The notes beneath the pieces were generated by a model. The model did no database searches, was not told where the DNA came from, and was given only the letters and a program-made list of their open reading frames with translations. DNA of 64,000 nucleotides, from NCBI GenBank assembly GCA_022393335.1, contig JAJEKB010020889.1, positions 323,135 through 387,134 on the forward strand, written 5' to 3'. Shown one piece after another: positions 46,689-60,243 of this stretch (within the stretch, counting starts at the first letter, position 1; every line of letters starts with the position of its first letter). The position numbers were made by a program, and so were the translations under genes. Origin of the DNA: Macrotrachela quadricornifera. Lineage: Eukaryota > Rotifera > Eurotatoria > Philodinida > Philodinidae.

Positions 46689-47945
46689 TATGCAAAAGTT
46701 CATTTCTCACAAAATCAAAAAAGAATCTTACAGTATACTAAATTAGCGATCTTTTCCTTCGTTTCGAATGTACATAGAGCACTATAAAAATTTTTATATC
46801 CGGCTCTTTTAAAAGCCACAGCTTGGGTTCAAGTATGCTCTTATAATGCTTAGATATATTTAGGAACATATGCCAAATTTCGGACTTCTAAGTCTTCTAC
46901 TCTGCCGTAATTTACCATTTCTTTCATGTGGTTAACATGTCATTTTCTATACGCTACGTAACGGATGACTTATAGTAAATGACAGAACTTTGAATTTCGA
47001 ATTTTGATCCTTAAAAATATTTTATGAAAAGAAAAACAAAATATACCAGAAAATGTAGCATGAAAAGCTCTACAATTTACAATATAAGGCTTATGTTAAT
47101 TGTGCACTCTTGAGGGTGAGGGAAAGGAAAATGCTAAAATAAATGTTGTTCATAATTGTGAATATATTGATTATTAAGTGGGTGGTACTAGTATGGAAGA
47201 TACACGGCAAGAGTTATCAACCATGACTGGTTTGATCTTTGCTCAAGATATTCATTCGATGGCATTGTTCAAATTCATCAAAATGTAATGAAAACTATTA
47301 CAACTCCGGTAAATTGCAGAGTAAAAATTATTTTTTGATGAGTTTGAACTATGCTATCTTAAGAATCCTTTATTCAAATACAAAACCAGTCATGGTTGGT
47401 AGTTTCTATTTGTTTCGTGGTTACTTGTTTCACCCTCACACTTTTATCCAAAAGATACGACAAATAGGATAAAACATTTCATCTAAAAAAAATGAATATT
47501 TTTCAACATTCCAATTATCTCTTTAGAATTTCAATCAAAACTTTTACTATGATCAATATTTGAATTTCTTTTCCAAACGAATCAAATACATATGTAAAAT
47601 CATGATGAAGAGGTAAACTCAAATGATATCAGATTTCAGTGTCAAAAGGTTTCTCCCCATTATGTCACAACGCATTCGAAGGAACTAGTCATTTAGGCTA
47701 TGTAAGAGAACTCATCGAGAATCAATCAGGGTGTAGGAATTTCGCCTCATTTGCATATCATTTCTTCGACGGTCCTTGTCCATTTTATGAGCACCCAGTA
47801 ACATTTAATCATAATTGAATAATTCAATTCCCATCGTCATTATGTTTTAGTCACATACTTTGTAGATTGATTGATGCCTATCACAACATGTGCCGTAGCG
47901 CGTTTTCTACAGACAACTAATCAGACAATTCACTCACGAGGAAAC
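46689..47945. other. Gene-poor DNA
   Basis: No gene seen. A MITE-arm word (GAAAAGCTCTACAATTTAC) occurs at 47061-47079. Short coding-like runs near 47192-47290 and 47590-47800 have stops and no recognised family. Confidence 0.4.
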
Positions 47946-48418
47946 TTCCCAAACTGTCAGACGCCGTTTGAGCCCATATTTTGCTTATGGGTAGGACATA
48001 GTGATACTTAGAAAATTCTATAAGGATTCGGAATCATGCTTTGCTCCACCAGAATTAAGACCGTTTTATTGAGTTTTCAGTCTCTGTGTCAGTTATTCAT
48101 GGAAAACTGAATTACAAGATTTTCACCTAAAATTTTGCTCACACAGATCTCAGGTCACTAGAATATGCTAAAAATTTCAGCTCAAATGAATGTACTTTTC
48201 TTAGACACCCAGTATCTCAAGGAAAGTACATTCGTTTGAGCTAAAATTTTTAGGATATTCTAATAGCCCGAAAGCCCACTTACGAGGAAAATTTCAGATA
48301 AAAACGTCGTAAGTGAGTTTTCCATGAATAACTGGTCCAGAGGCCGGAAACTTACTAAAACGGTCATAACTCTGGCTAAGTAAAATGTGGGCTCAAACGG
48401 CGTTCAACTGTTGGAAAG
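47946..48418. mobile_element. Foldback element, nearly fully palindromic
   Basis: Outer arms: ACGCCGTTTGAGCCCA (47961-47976) against TGGGCTCAAACGGCGT (48388-48403). Middle: GACCGTTTTATTGAG / AAACGGTC and TTATTCATGGAAAAC / TTTTCCATGAATAA. Centre: TCAGCTCAAATGAATGTACTT / AAGTACATTCGTTTGAGCT. Only ~30 bp at the centre are unpaired. No coding content. Confidence 0.8.
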
Positions 48419-48928
48419 ATCCTCTTGTCAAGTAATCAAACAACAACTGATCAACTATCTACACAATTGCAGTTATCACTCTCTAGTAGATTACCACGAA
48501 AAAATCGATCAGAAAAATAAAACAACATCAGCCAGCTATAATTCCTACTGTTGTCGAGGCACATCCAACTTCTCTACGATGATACTATATTCCAGCGTGT
48601 TCGTAGTGAATTGCTCGTGTCGAGCATTGCTAATATTAGCGAACTTTCGGATCCTCAATCAATCAGTAAATGATATCTTCGATCCGACGTCAAAAAATTG
48701 CCGGCAAACTTGTAAATAACATTGATCAATTGAACATTTTTATCCCAATAATAACCTTATCGAGTATTGTTCACTAGCGCGTTTGAATAGAGATGAATTC
48801 TTATTCGTAGTATATGGTTCATTTATATATCTATATATTGAAAAGTTCATTGTATTTTATTGGTCAATAATTCTCTATATTAATGTGTTACACATTATTC
48901 TTTTCATAATAATATTTAATCAATCGAT
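48419..48928. other. Upstream region of the F-box gene
   Basis: A frame at 48387-48719 overlaps the foldback arm and is judged chance. Just before the start codon, 48850-48928 is AT-rich with ATATATTG and TAATATTTAATC. Confidence 0.35.
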
Positions 48929-50887
48929 ATGAATAAAAATAATTCTTCAACATTATTCGAACAATTACCTGTTGAACTTATCCATTCAATATTTGAATAT
49001 TTATCTCCACTCGATTGGGTCAATGCATTTGAAGAATTAAATAGTCGATTTTCATCAATTATTCGTGATCATTCACTTTGTTTGCCTAATAATCGTCGAA
49101 TGAGTTTAGACGATTATGAAGAATATATTGGATACATTCTAACTGAATATTCATCACAAATTGTTTATCTTTATTTTTCTGAACATCGTGCTCCTGATGC
49201 AGTTCAATCATTTCTTTTTCAGACATATGATCAACAATATAAATTTCCAAAATTAAAAGCAATAACTATTAAAGATATTCCTCTTGATACATACAATACA
49301 TTATTATTCACGTTTCTTCCATTATTTAATTTTCAATCACTTACAATCGATATAAATGATAATCATTATCATCATTCAGATTACAATCAATGGACAGATA
49401 TTGATTTTATTGTTCCCATACTCAATTCATTTCCTAAATTATGTTCATTGTATTTAAAGATTTCACCAAAGTATGATAAAAAATATATTAATCATATCAA
49501 TACGATATCTTCTCAAATACTTCCTCATTTATATCTTCATACACTTTCAATTGATCAATGTTCACGTCAATTATTTGTGGAATTACTCAGCAAAAATTGT
49601 CTTCCAAATTTAGTTAATCTACGAATCAAGTTTCCTCAGTAAGTATCAAAGAAAAATTTTAAATCTCTATTATGTCGATGTTATTTAGTTGGAATTCGAA
49701 TGAAAATGTATTAACAATGCAATCTCATGAAATTCCCTTGAATAAAACTTGTGTACCTCAATTACGTCGAATCAAAATTGAATTACGTGCAAATGTTCAA
49801 TGGATATTAAATTATTTCGAAGAAATCTGTCGTAATGAACAACTGGAAGAATTAATCATTCAAGGTTATCTAAATTTCAATGAAAATGCTGATCTTCCAC
49901 AAGCAAATATTCTCCGACAATGGTTGATGATGTCTAAATTGAAGCAATGCAATATTCGATTAAATTTCTCTATTGTTCGCCATGGACAAAATTTCAATGA
50001 TTTTTTGAACAATTATAAGAAAGTATTTGGACAAAATTCAATTTATCAAAATCAGTACATTCTTATTCATTATCCGAATTCTATTAAAACAATTTCAATT
50101 AGTAATGAAGAAGATATCAATGATTCAATTGATAAAGTAAGAAAGAAGATTGAATTCTATATTTAATAAATATTTCATTTTTAGTTAGATATTGATGAAT
50201 CGGATTATTTGAAAGATGAATGGATAAAAACTGTACAAAATATTTCTCAATGGTATAATCTTCGAAAAATATCTATTTTTGGTGATTGTACAAAAGATGA
50301 GTAAGTGTAATATTTACTTTCATGTATATAAACAGATTAGTCAATTTCAGAATTTGTTGATGACTTTTTTTTATTATAGAAATGTAATCTGTCGAAATCT
50401 TTCTATTCTACTTCATGTTGCTCAACGAGCAGCACGTTTTTGTGAAGTTGAAGTTCAAGCAACACTTGCATTTGGTCTTGCTTTATCATATAATATTGAT
50501 CTTTGTCGTTATCTTGCTGATCATCTCGAAATTTTACGTTTTTGTGGTGAAGATCGAACAAGTTCTTTTCTTCAATTAATTGAAATCGTTGATAAAATTT
50601 ATTCACATTCATCATCTTTATCATTACCATTGAAAAAATTAACAATCTTTGTCGATGCTGATCCATCATTATGGCTTACAATTGATCATTTTCGAAAAGG
50701 ACTTCAACTAGTTTTTAATCGTTTTTCATCACTTATTCATTTTACATTATATTGTTCTCAATTAGAAAAATTTACTGATACTATGTATGATTTAACTCAA
50801 TTAATATCTGATTGGTATTCAGAAGTGAACTGTGGAAGATCATGGAGTTGGAGATCTAAATCAAATTCATTCGATCTTTGGCTCTAA
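48929..50887 (+). CDS. F-box protein (leucine-rich-repeat-like C-terminal part)
   Basis: Four exons, 48929-49638, 49689-50136, 50185-50300 and 50380-50887, with introns of 50, 48 and 79 bp, join in phase to 593 residues. Residues ~10-50 are an F-box (LFEQLPVELIHSIFEYLSPLDWVNAFEELNSRFSSII), the SKP1-binding part of SCF ubiquitin ligases. The rest is a series of ~25-30-residue Leu/Ile-rich segments (e.g. LPNLVNLRIKFP, LEELIIQGYLNF) like degenerate leucine-rich repeats that would bind substrate. Substrate unknown. The start is the first ATG of the frame and places the F-box at the N-terminus, as usual. Confidence 0.85.
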
Positions 50888-52847
50888 ATCAATTATTTTT
50901 TTATCAAATAACACAAAGACATATCTATTCTTCTTGTAATAATTCTCTCGATGATTGGTATTGTTTCTATGTTTAACTAAATTGCTTGTAATAAATCTTG
51001 TGATATATATGAAAATCTTACTAAAAAAACTAAATAATTTTATTGTGATTTTGCAGCAAAAGATTTTCAAGAATTTGTCTTATCTTTTAATAGTTTTGGT
51101 TTCACTTCTGAATTGTATTGAATATAATACTTTCAAATAATCCATGGAGTATTATCGTACTGGAAGATGAAGAATCTTCCATTGATTTCGTCATCAACAG
51201 TTCATCCTCTATTAAATGATGTAACAAAAATATAAACCAATTTTTTACTCTAAATTCGATTTTCCTCCACCTGATGTCTCGCTAAAAATCTCAGTAGATG
51301 GTCAAAATTCGAGTAATAAATTCTCTTTAGAAAACAATTCAAACACAAATCGTTAGGGTTCAATATTTTAAATCTGTGAAAATACAACTCAATAAGAGAA
51401 TTCGGATATTTCGTTCGATATAAGATCGGTCAAGATAATATATTGTCATATTTATTAACATTTGTCACTATGTTATTTCATCCTATCACTGAGTCTTGCT
51501 GGAACTGGTTATTTGAGAAAAAACGGTAGTGATGGAGAGAAATGAGCTGAGAATTCGGAGTTTATTTTCTTGGTGGATCAGAGAGATAGAAGTTGTATTA
51601 AAAGTACAACTCGAGACGTACTGATCAGGTGATCTTAGCTTTCGTTGAAATCACTTGAAATGATCATTTTTGAAGAGTATTTTATATATAATAGTAGCTT
51701 TTAAACTCGTCCTTTCAGAAAACAATCTTCCCTTTCATCTCCATGAATATCGTCACAAAATTCAGATCCAGGAAAGTGTAGATTGAAAGGTTGCCATCTT
51801 TAAATGTTTTTCACAATATTTCCATTAACTATTTATATAAAGTTTCCGCTTAAAAAAGGTACTACTTCGAAGTTCTTTTCCTTGGTATAATAAATGTTGT
51901 CTATTGTTATCAACTATTTCACATAAGTTACCATCGAATTCCTGAAAAAACTGCTTAGTCAGGCATTTCGAATTGAACTACTTTGATGAACGTTTTCTGA
52001 AAATACAATTGAATATATATCTACGATTATATTTTGAAAATATTTTTTCAGTGAAATAATTGGTAAAGTTCAAACATACATTCTCATATTGTATTTTCTT
52101 ACTATCTTATACATAATAAATGCTAATTTTACGAAACTCGTTAAATTTTAGATGACAAATGAGATCAGTTGCCCTTTTAGACAAAGAGAAAGTAGCGAAA
52201 CTAACGTTTCTAAAACTCTCAAGAAATAAATTCTGCGTAATGGTGATTAAAACAAGCAGATCAATTGATCACTAATGTAAAGCGTTTTTTATATAAATAA
52301 ACCCGATCATAAACACTCATGCTTACTAAAAAACCGAAAGAAATGCGTAACAATTGAAGAAAATAATGATGACAAGGCCAAAAGCAAGAACGATAATCAT
52401 ATTTTGCTTCGATCTTATTATTATATAATTAGTAAAATGTTATTACATAGTTACCTCATTCAATCGCATACTTGTAGATGTCATTTCTTTTCCTTTCCCA
52501 CGGAGAACAGTTTCAACATTAATACTGCGATCAACCACAGCTTTATTCAAGCTATCACAGAAAGAATTTTAAATCACCATTTTTCACAGTTTGGTCTTTC
52601 ACAAAATCATCCTTTGAAATCACAATCATTGAACATGTGTCAAAATGACTACTACCCATGTAACCGATAATGGAAAAATGATTTATTATTTTCCATTATT
52701 TTGTCTGATTTCAATACATGTCGATGCATTTCTTCAAAAAAATGACAAAAGATCTAATAATTTATTACCTAGCAATATATTATAATGCATTAGAATAGAA
52801 TTTCGTGCAAATGGTAAATAATTTAAGAAGATCCAATGCATTGTAAT
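50888..52847. other. Gene-poor AT-rich DNA
   Basis: No gene seen; frames up to 88 codons (e.g. 52404-52670) are T/A-rich without features. CAATTGA/TCAATTG and similar hexamers are common but form no clear element. Confidence 0.4.
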
Positions 52848-55800
52848 CAGGGTTGCCAATCCTCCTGATTTGATCAGAAGTCTCTTGATTTTCAAATCTT
52901 TTCCTGATAAAAAATCTCCCAATTTCTGATTCTCAATTTTTCGATGGCTTCGTTTTCCGCGATATCTTGAGTCAGTAAAAGAAAAGGGTAGAAGAAAAAG
53001 AGCAGCGTCAAACATGGAAGGTAATAATCTCCTGGCTTATCTTCATGGCAGTAAAAAATGTACCTGATGCATAAAAATTAGCTCGGTATCTTTTTACTGT
53101 ATCTGTCTTTAATGTGTGTTGAGAGTGAATTTTCATTTATTTGAAATGTTTATAAAGCAATAATAGAAATCAAATCACAAAAAATTTTGTTGATACAGAA
53201 TTGAGAATTAGAATGAATACTCATTCCGATTGTACAAAGTTTCACAATTATTTCTTGAATGATCACGAATTGTCAACGCAAAGTTTTCTTGTCAGAAAAA
53301 TACAGGCATGTTACAAAAGTCATGCCGACAGAATTGTAATCATTTTGTATGTCATATTCGATTTATTTTGCTTTTTAGTTCGTGTCATATCCTTATAAGA
53401 TATTTTTACCTATTTTATTTATATCGGTAAATAAACAGATGCAAAGATACTAGTAGAATAAAGCACACATAATTACAGAAATGTCTCAAAATCCTGAAAA
53501 AATTCAAAAAGAACTGGAAAGGAAAATTTTCGAATACAAGAATTATATGACGAATATCTCAAAAGAATAAATAACGAGCATTTTTCGATGGTCATTCTAA
53601 AATAGTAGGCAAAATATATTGGCATCCCACCAACATTCGGTAAAAAAAAGATAATTTTTAATAAAAAGGAAAAGAAAAAGATACATAGTTTTTGTTTGAA
53701 GGAAACTAAAATATATTAACACAATAGTATTATAAATTCGACAAAACTCGTATGTCATTAGTATAGGTTGAATGTGACGTGGAAGAGTAAAAAAAGAAAC
53801 AAAGCTTCTAGTTGTCTATAGAGATTATTGTGAGACTGCTTATGTACGCATTAGAACACAGTCACTATTAAAGAAAGGTCTATTCTAGTTACGTAGTGTT
53901 TGACAATGATATTACTCTATCTGACTAAGTAGGCATACAGAAAAAGAAATGATCAGAATTAATTAAACATCGTTTTGGCTTTTTGTTTCTTCTTTCAAAT
54001 AGCTGTGTTTGTGAAAATGGTATTTTCTCGTTTTTTTTCAAATTTCCTTAATTCTTCCATGATTTTGGTCATTTTTCGCAATTCAGTTTCAATTTTTCAT
54101 TTCGCAATGTAAATTAATATATTGGTTGCAAGAACACTCTTACAACGGGTTTGTAAGAAATCGTTTAATCCTATACTATCGAAAACGGTTGATTTTTCAC
54201 GGCGAAAAAAGGTCATCTTCTTGCATTCCATAGAAAACGACATATATATATGTCGTAGATTGTACGATCCCCTGCTTTTTGATTATTGGGACGCACCTGT
54301 TTTCTGCTTTTTCATCCCATCATGTCCGATTTCTTCCAAGTAGCATTTAGCCGTTGTCAATATTGATCTATGTCAAACAGACACACTCGTAATCGGAGAG
54401 ATACAGCATTTCATATGACTCAGTATTGTAATTAAATAATTCCTTAGTCTTGTGCGCAGAAATACGATCGTTTATGGACAAATAAAACTCGTCAATGGTT
54501 TTCGTTTTTCTCTGTATTTCTTTGTATACGATTATATTTCTCTATGTACCATCTGAAGATTTACGATCCTCCAAAATGTAATCGTATACTGAGAACACAG
54601 GAAAATAGGAATTGCTTCATTTTAACAGTAAATCAATCGCATAAGGTAAGCTAGCATTATACCACAGAAACTGTAATCAATTCAGCAATTTTGAAGGATC
54701 AAATATTGCCGGACACAATATACAAGATTTTATCGGTATTTTATATAGAGAAATCTTCAACTTTTGACATCACCTGTCGCTGGCTCTTGCCGAAGAAATT
54801 CTATCCGATCCGGGAGGATTTTAGGGCATATTTAGCCAACGTGGAAACTTTTTCTCACTTTGACGCGTGGGTTACGCTACGAGTTATAGATCCCTTGTTA
54901 GATTCATACCGTAGGCCTCCTTTATAGTCGAGAAAAATGATCAAGAAAAGTGAGAGCGAGATAATGATTTTACATGTCGATTTAAACCAGGAAAACTGAT
55001 GAAATCCATGAGAGAATGACAAGTTTACATCTGAAATATAATTGAATAACGAACGTGACCATTGTAAAATTATATGTTTTAACCTCAATTTCACAGCTGG
55101 AGTGGCAAGCGTATCAGTTTATGTTATGGTGTCCTTTTGTATGATGTGGTAACATTAATCAATATATTCACACATGTTTTTGCCAACATCCTATTTTTTC
55201 GTAAAAAAAGGAATTTTTAAGAAGAAGAGGAAAAATAGGTGAAGTGGAATGTTAGAGCATAGAGAAATCTCACTTCATTCGTGCTCATCCGATTTCGATG
55301 GATTTCCAGCACATCGCTCGGTAGTAGATCTGTTTGAATTTTTACCTAACAAGCCCTAGGGTGATCCAATCGGGACCGATTGAAAAATCAGCGATTTTTT
55401 AGAGAAAGTCGAATCTGAATTCGCCGTAAGAAACATGTCCAAGTATTATGAAATCGCTCGGTTCGTAGTTTTTCAGCGTCCTTTCAATCTGTTTTTTGAC
55501 TATTTCAGCGGCAGAAATAATGGACCTGCAATTGTATTACGAACAAATTAGAAAGGTATACAAACATAAATTTATTCAAGATTTTTTGTTTCAAGATTTT
55601 CAATTTGAGATAACGAGACATATTCATGACTACCTGTCTCTTTTCTTTATTTCACTTGTGAGATAATTATTTCCCTATTGATTTAATAGAGAAAAGTCAC
55701 AAGAGTTCGTAAACTAACAGTGACAATACTGCCTCCACAAGAGAATGCTGTCTAGCACTTTTGTTTAACCTGATTTCAAAAAATTTACTGATTTTTTTCA

Positions 55801-55893
55801 GATTTTTTTAAAAGTCTTCTGAATCTCTCCTGATTCTATGGAAAACTCCCTGATTTTTCTCCTGATTTCTAAAATTTGAATTCGGCAACCGTG
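52848..55893. mobile_element. Candidate ~3-kb hAT-like element
   Basis: CAGGGTTGCC at 52848 and GGCAACCGTG ending at 55893 are inverted with one mismatch; such CAGGGTTGCC ends are typical of hAT elements. The flanking 8-mers (ATTGTAAT and ATGGTGAT) agree at 6 of 8 positions, compatible with an old target duplication. Both ends share direct TCCTGATTT words. The interior has no recognisable transposase, only frames of 60-93 codons with no family match. Confidence 0.45.
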
Positions 55894-56589
55894 ATGGTGA
55901 TACATTACCAAAGAACAAGTTTAAGTTTTCTGTAACTCAAGATTGAACTTCACTGCATTATAACGTCACTGTTACAAATAATTTTTCAATGATCGATAAT
56001 TCATTATTAGAAAAGAAAGAGAGATAGATAAAGTGAAGGTCAAAGAATCTCGAAATAAGTAAGAACTAATTAATTAGTACACTTAATTAGAACTAAACTA
56101 ATTAAGAATGTTATCAACTACTTTTTGAACCATATTTGGCCATGGCATCTAACGACTGTGCAAGACTTCCTCGCATATAATAATCAGAAGTCTTCGAGTT
56201 TTTCTCGATCTTGATATCTGTGACTCTTAGAGGTGTTCTCGAACATAATAGTCACAACTTTTTTAATACTCTGCAATCACAATCACTGTGTATGTTACTT
56301 GTAGAGGCCATCTTGTGCGCAGTACTGACAATTTTTCAAGTCTTTGCAACCATACTATCTAAAACCTTTAAAAATTGTCTCAGGCATAATACCTATAACT
56401 TTTCGAGCCCTATTACACTATGATGTCCAGGTCCTTTGGATGGTTTTTCACACGTCATATTCGTTACGTTGTCAGCCTTATTTGAGAGGTGGACCATTTC
56501 CCTACTACAGAGAGAAATTGTTCCACTTCTAGAAGAAATACTTTAAACTAAAAAAGTCAAGAAGAATCTCTTTTATGAACTAAAAGTTA
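55894..56589. other. Intergenic, no gene seen
   Basis: Contains an AATTAATTAG/CTAATTAA-type AT palindrome near 56065-56105; otherwise nothing to report. Confidence 0.35.
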
Positions 56590-56990
56590 AGGCGTTTTTT
56601 TAAGCAGAAATTGTTTATCTATATCTCTCCTTATAAAGAGTAAGAGACATAAAACAGAGAGTAATCGATAACTTTTATTTTATTTTTATTTTTATCTTAA
56701 GAGGCGTTTTAAGTAGAAATGGAGTTTCTCCAGCAAACATGGTCATTTTTTTAACAGAAATTGTCGATCCATATCCATACCTATAAGGAGAAATGCAAAT
56801 AAAGTAAAGCGAAATCGATATTTTTATATTATAATTTTTTCCATCTTAAGAGGAGTTTTAAGTAGAAATGGATTTTTCTAACAGAGACGGTGATATTTTA
56901 GGCAGAAATTGTTTAGTCAGATCTCCATTTATACGGAGAAATGAAAATAAAATAGATTAAGCAGAAATTGAGAATTTTTTTGGTTAGGAC
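56590..56990. repeat. ~148-bp tandem repeat, about 2.7 copies
   Basis: The block (A)GGCGTTTTAAG(C/T)AGAAATxG followed by ACAGAAATTGT and then CTxxTxTACxxAG recurs at about 56591, 56703/56751 and 56851/56896. The matching anchors are 151 and 145 bp apart. AT-rich, non-coding. Confidence 0.65.
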
Positions 56991-57315
56991 AGTATTCAGC
57001 AGAAATCAGCTTTTCTCTGTGGATATGTATTAAATATGAAGTGAAATTGTTTATACAATTGTCCGTGAATAAACTGAAATGCAGGAGATTGAGTGTTTGG
57101 TTTTAGTGGATTTGTAGATGATTGTTTAAAAGGGATATTTTGTACGATATAGTTTGTTTCTGTTATGTATGTTTAAGTACGCTAATGGAATGAGCAGAGT
57201 TAGTCATGTCTTATCATTTGAATCTAGATACAATAAATAACGGACTTATCCATTGTGCAGCTAAAAAGTAACAAGAAAGAAAATTTTATTTACTCTATTT
57301 TAAACATAGAACTAT

Positions 57316-57642
57316 TGTTAGAAAATAATGCTCGCTGTTAGAGGATGATGTATGCCATCCTCTTTTTCTTCCTTTCTGTACACCATGTATCTTCTTTCGT
57401 TCTCTTCTCTGCACATATGTTTACATATGTTTCTGTTCTTTCCACATATGTTAGCTGCCATTTCATCATCTTCTTCTTTGTGAGGCTGGTCACCGTTGAT
57501 CAGCTTCACCTTTGTTCGATCTAGTATATAATGCTGATTTCTTTTGCAATAAATCATCATTCTTTCGTTCTTTCACCTTCATCTAGCCTCTAGCTGGACA
57601 GTCCTCATCGGACTCGTTCACACTAGCATCATATCTATTACA
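57316..57642 (+). mobile_element. Possible solo LTR (Copia-like)
   Basis: Starts TGTTAGAAAATAATG and ends TCTATTACA; inside are TATATAATG (57525-57533) as TATA-like and AATAAATC (57547-57554) as a poly(A)-like signal, in the order expected of an LTR. The following TGATATGAG resembles a primer-binding-site start. However, the 5-bp flanks (ACTAT and TGATA) do not match, and no second copy or reverse transcriptase is in the window. A 80-codon minus frame across it is not believed. Confidence 0.3.
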
Positions 57643-59971
57643 TGATATGAGTTCGTTTGTGGACAAAGTTACATGGTACAACAGTTTCGCTTTGTAAAAA
57701 AAATCATTTTCTATTGCAAGAAAAACCATTTCACTCGAAATTTAAGTATATGCGAAATATCATACAATGGATTATATGCTTATACGTATATATATTTTTT
57801 TCTTTCCATTTTTCTTTCATATGTACGATTTTTTGTGGGGTGCAGCATTTCTACATAAACATGAACAATTTCCCCAACGATTGGGTACAGTTGTTCACTG
57901 CTCCAACTTTACACTGTTGTTCGAATAGGACTTATATGATTTTGTCGGTTCACCTGAGGAGTGGTAGTGATAATTCATGAATCTTTTTTCAGGCATCCTA
58001 CTTATGGTTTGCTTAGAATCGTGACTTAAGATCCAAATAGACTCGCTTTATCTAGGTCTGACCGATCGACGATAGGCTGCAGATCAATTCAATCCACTTG
58101 TGCCTGCCACTTTTTACAGTATGATTAAATTGTTTGTCATGATCTTTGTAATTTTTCACATGCCAATAGTGCGATTCATTGCGACGAAAGTAGAAGATCT
58201 TATTGATAATAACACAAGAAGCGGCAAAGCAACGTAAATTTCGAGAAAGCTAATCGAAAAGCTTTTTAAATGATGGCAAGACAGAGCCCAGTCAAGGCAG
58301 TAATTATTTTTGAGAGCTTTTTGACTTTGGCATGAACTTTCTAAAACGATTGCTAACATTTAGATATGGATTGAGACTGCTACAGCTCAGAAATTCTCAG
58401 CTTAGTTTTTCGAATTTGGATTGTTCCTAGATTTGGTCGTTATTATATTCGACCATCTGCGAGAATCAGATATAGAAAATGACTGAATCGGATAAGATCA
58501 GTATGAGTGCATAGCTACTAATGGCAATTATCTTAATTTGACAATAGATAAAACTTTTACATTAAACTATTCCATAATATAATTCGAATGACGATCAGTT
58601 CATCGTAGCTATCGACTAACTGTAAAGTAACTGGTCTCCTCTCCTTCTTCCTCCTTTCTTACCCACAGTGGGCGGCCAGGCGACATAACATTTTTCTTTA
58701 ATATTTAATTTTCTCACCTTTATGGCGTGCAAAAGAAAAGTTGAATAAAGTCTCATATGAAAGTCAAGTAAGCGCGCTACAAAACACATATTTGTTAGTA
58801 AAACTTTTTTTCCTCAGAAAAGTTATATTCAAAATATTCGAAGTTTTTTTGCTTCAGTCTTTGCTTACTGTCCACTGTGCGCTCCCCTCCCTCGAAAAAG
58901 TTAACAGTTGCTCAAAGATGCTGGCCTATGCTAGAAAAAAACCAGTAAAATGTGATTGTATACCACCTTCTATTTGCCGTAAATTTCGGACGAAACTTTC
59001 AAACTGCTTATTATTGTGATATTTTGAAAATTTCTGATGTTTTATAAGCAACTACTTAACCAGACAAGAAACGAAAAGGTTGATTTTTTTATCCATGAAA
59101 GGCACACATATTAACATATAAAAAGTTGCCTTGTTAGAACAAAAAGCGGCTCTTGTACTGAAAACTTCGAGTATTGCTTACCATTGTGGGAGAAAAAAAG
59201 TTTTTGTCTGCTGAAAGGTGCACATTGTAAACCTTACAACATCGATTGTTTCGTTAATTCTCTCCCTAAATGAATTGAAAAAATAAAAACTACTGAATTT
59301 TGCTTTTATATTCATTCTTTTTGCTCTTGATCAGATCAGAGTAAGCCTTTCTTGGAATTTGTCGTTATAACTGTCAACGAAGGCATCTGAATTTTCTTTT
59401 TGTTTCCAACAAATAAATTTTATTTAATTGTCTATGCCATTACCAGAAGTTTTGTTTGAATAGAAAGAGTAAATTCAGCCTCTCCAGGTGTCAAGTCTTT
59501 CGCTCTACTGGGAGTCGAGCACCTCCAAACCTAATCGTTTTACCTGTGTAGCTGTGACAATGTCTATTAAGAATGACGAAAATTCATTTTCATATTATTC
59601 TATAAAAAATATGTCCACTAAATCATTTCGTAACTGTATTTTTATTTAAAAGAATGCAGTTTTCCATTGAAAATATTTTACAAGAATTACAGATAATCTC
59701 CTAGACTACATAGTCTGTTTGAATCTTTGATCGCAAGACTTTATACTTTCAATTTCCGATTTCCAGGTGAACATGATAGTTTTGGTTAAAAAATTGTAGT
59801 AATTTTTTGATTACTTTCTTTAGTTTCATGGCAGAATGAGTTAGATAGATTAACTGTGCATATCGTGAGGAGGTTGTAGAATTAGCCGGGCCAACTTTGA
59901 TTTTCATTTTAAGGTAAATCTAATTTGGGAAATGGTATGTTTTTGAATAGCTAACAAGAAAATCGTTCAAG
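57643..59971. other. Gene-poor DNA
   Basis: No gene that I can support on either strand; frames up to 107 codons (57657-57980) are Phe/Tyr/Ile-rich and T-run driven. Confidence 0.4.
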
Positions 59972-60217
59972 GGAATCCATGAAAGATGCTCCTCAGACAT
60001 TTGCTCCCGCGACACTTGCTCCCGCCCCTCTTCCAGCGTCATTTGCTCTCCAGGCCCATATCTAACCCCAATCAAAACCAACACTCACTCTATGTCTCCC
60101 CCTCACCCACACCTACGTCCCCATCCTCATATGCGCCTTCACCCTCACTCAGACAAGCGGCTACACCCGCATCTGTGCGGAGAGCAAGTGTCCGGGGAGC
60201 ATCTTTCGGGATACCCG
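59972..60217. mobile_element. GC-rich inverted-repeat element
   Basis: GAAAGATGCTCCTCAGAC (59979-59996) pairs with the complement in GTCCGGGGAGCATCTTTC (60190-60207), and GACACTTGCTCCCGC with GCGGAGAGCAAGTGTC. The core is C-rich (CCCCTCACCCACACC-type) in a window that is otherwise AT-rich. A 92-codon Pro/Ser frame crosses it and is probably a composition effect. Confidence 0.6.
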
Positions 60218-60243
60218 TTCAAGGTGATATTCTGCATTTTTTA

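Noticed and set aside
48387..48719. 110-residue ORF before the F-box gene
   Set aside because: Starts inside the arm of the foldback element and has no recognisable domain.
57318..57560. 80-residue minus-strand ORF rich in Glu/Lys/Asn
   Set aside because: Lies across the LTR-like sequence and reads its pyrimidine-rich strand; no family recognised.
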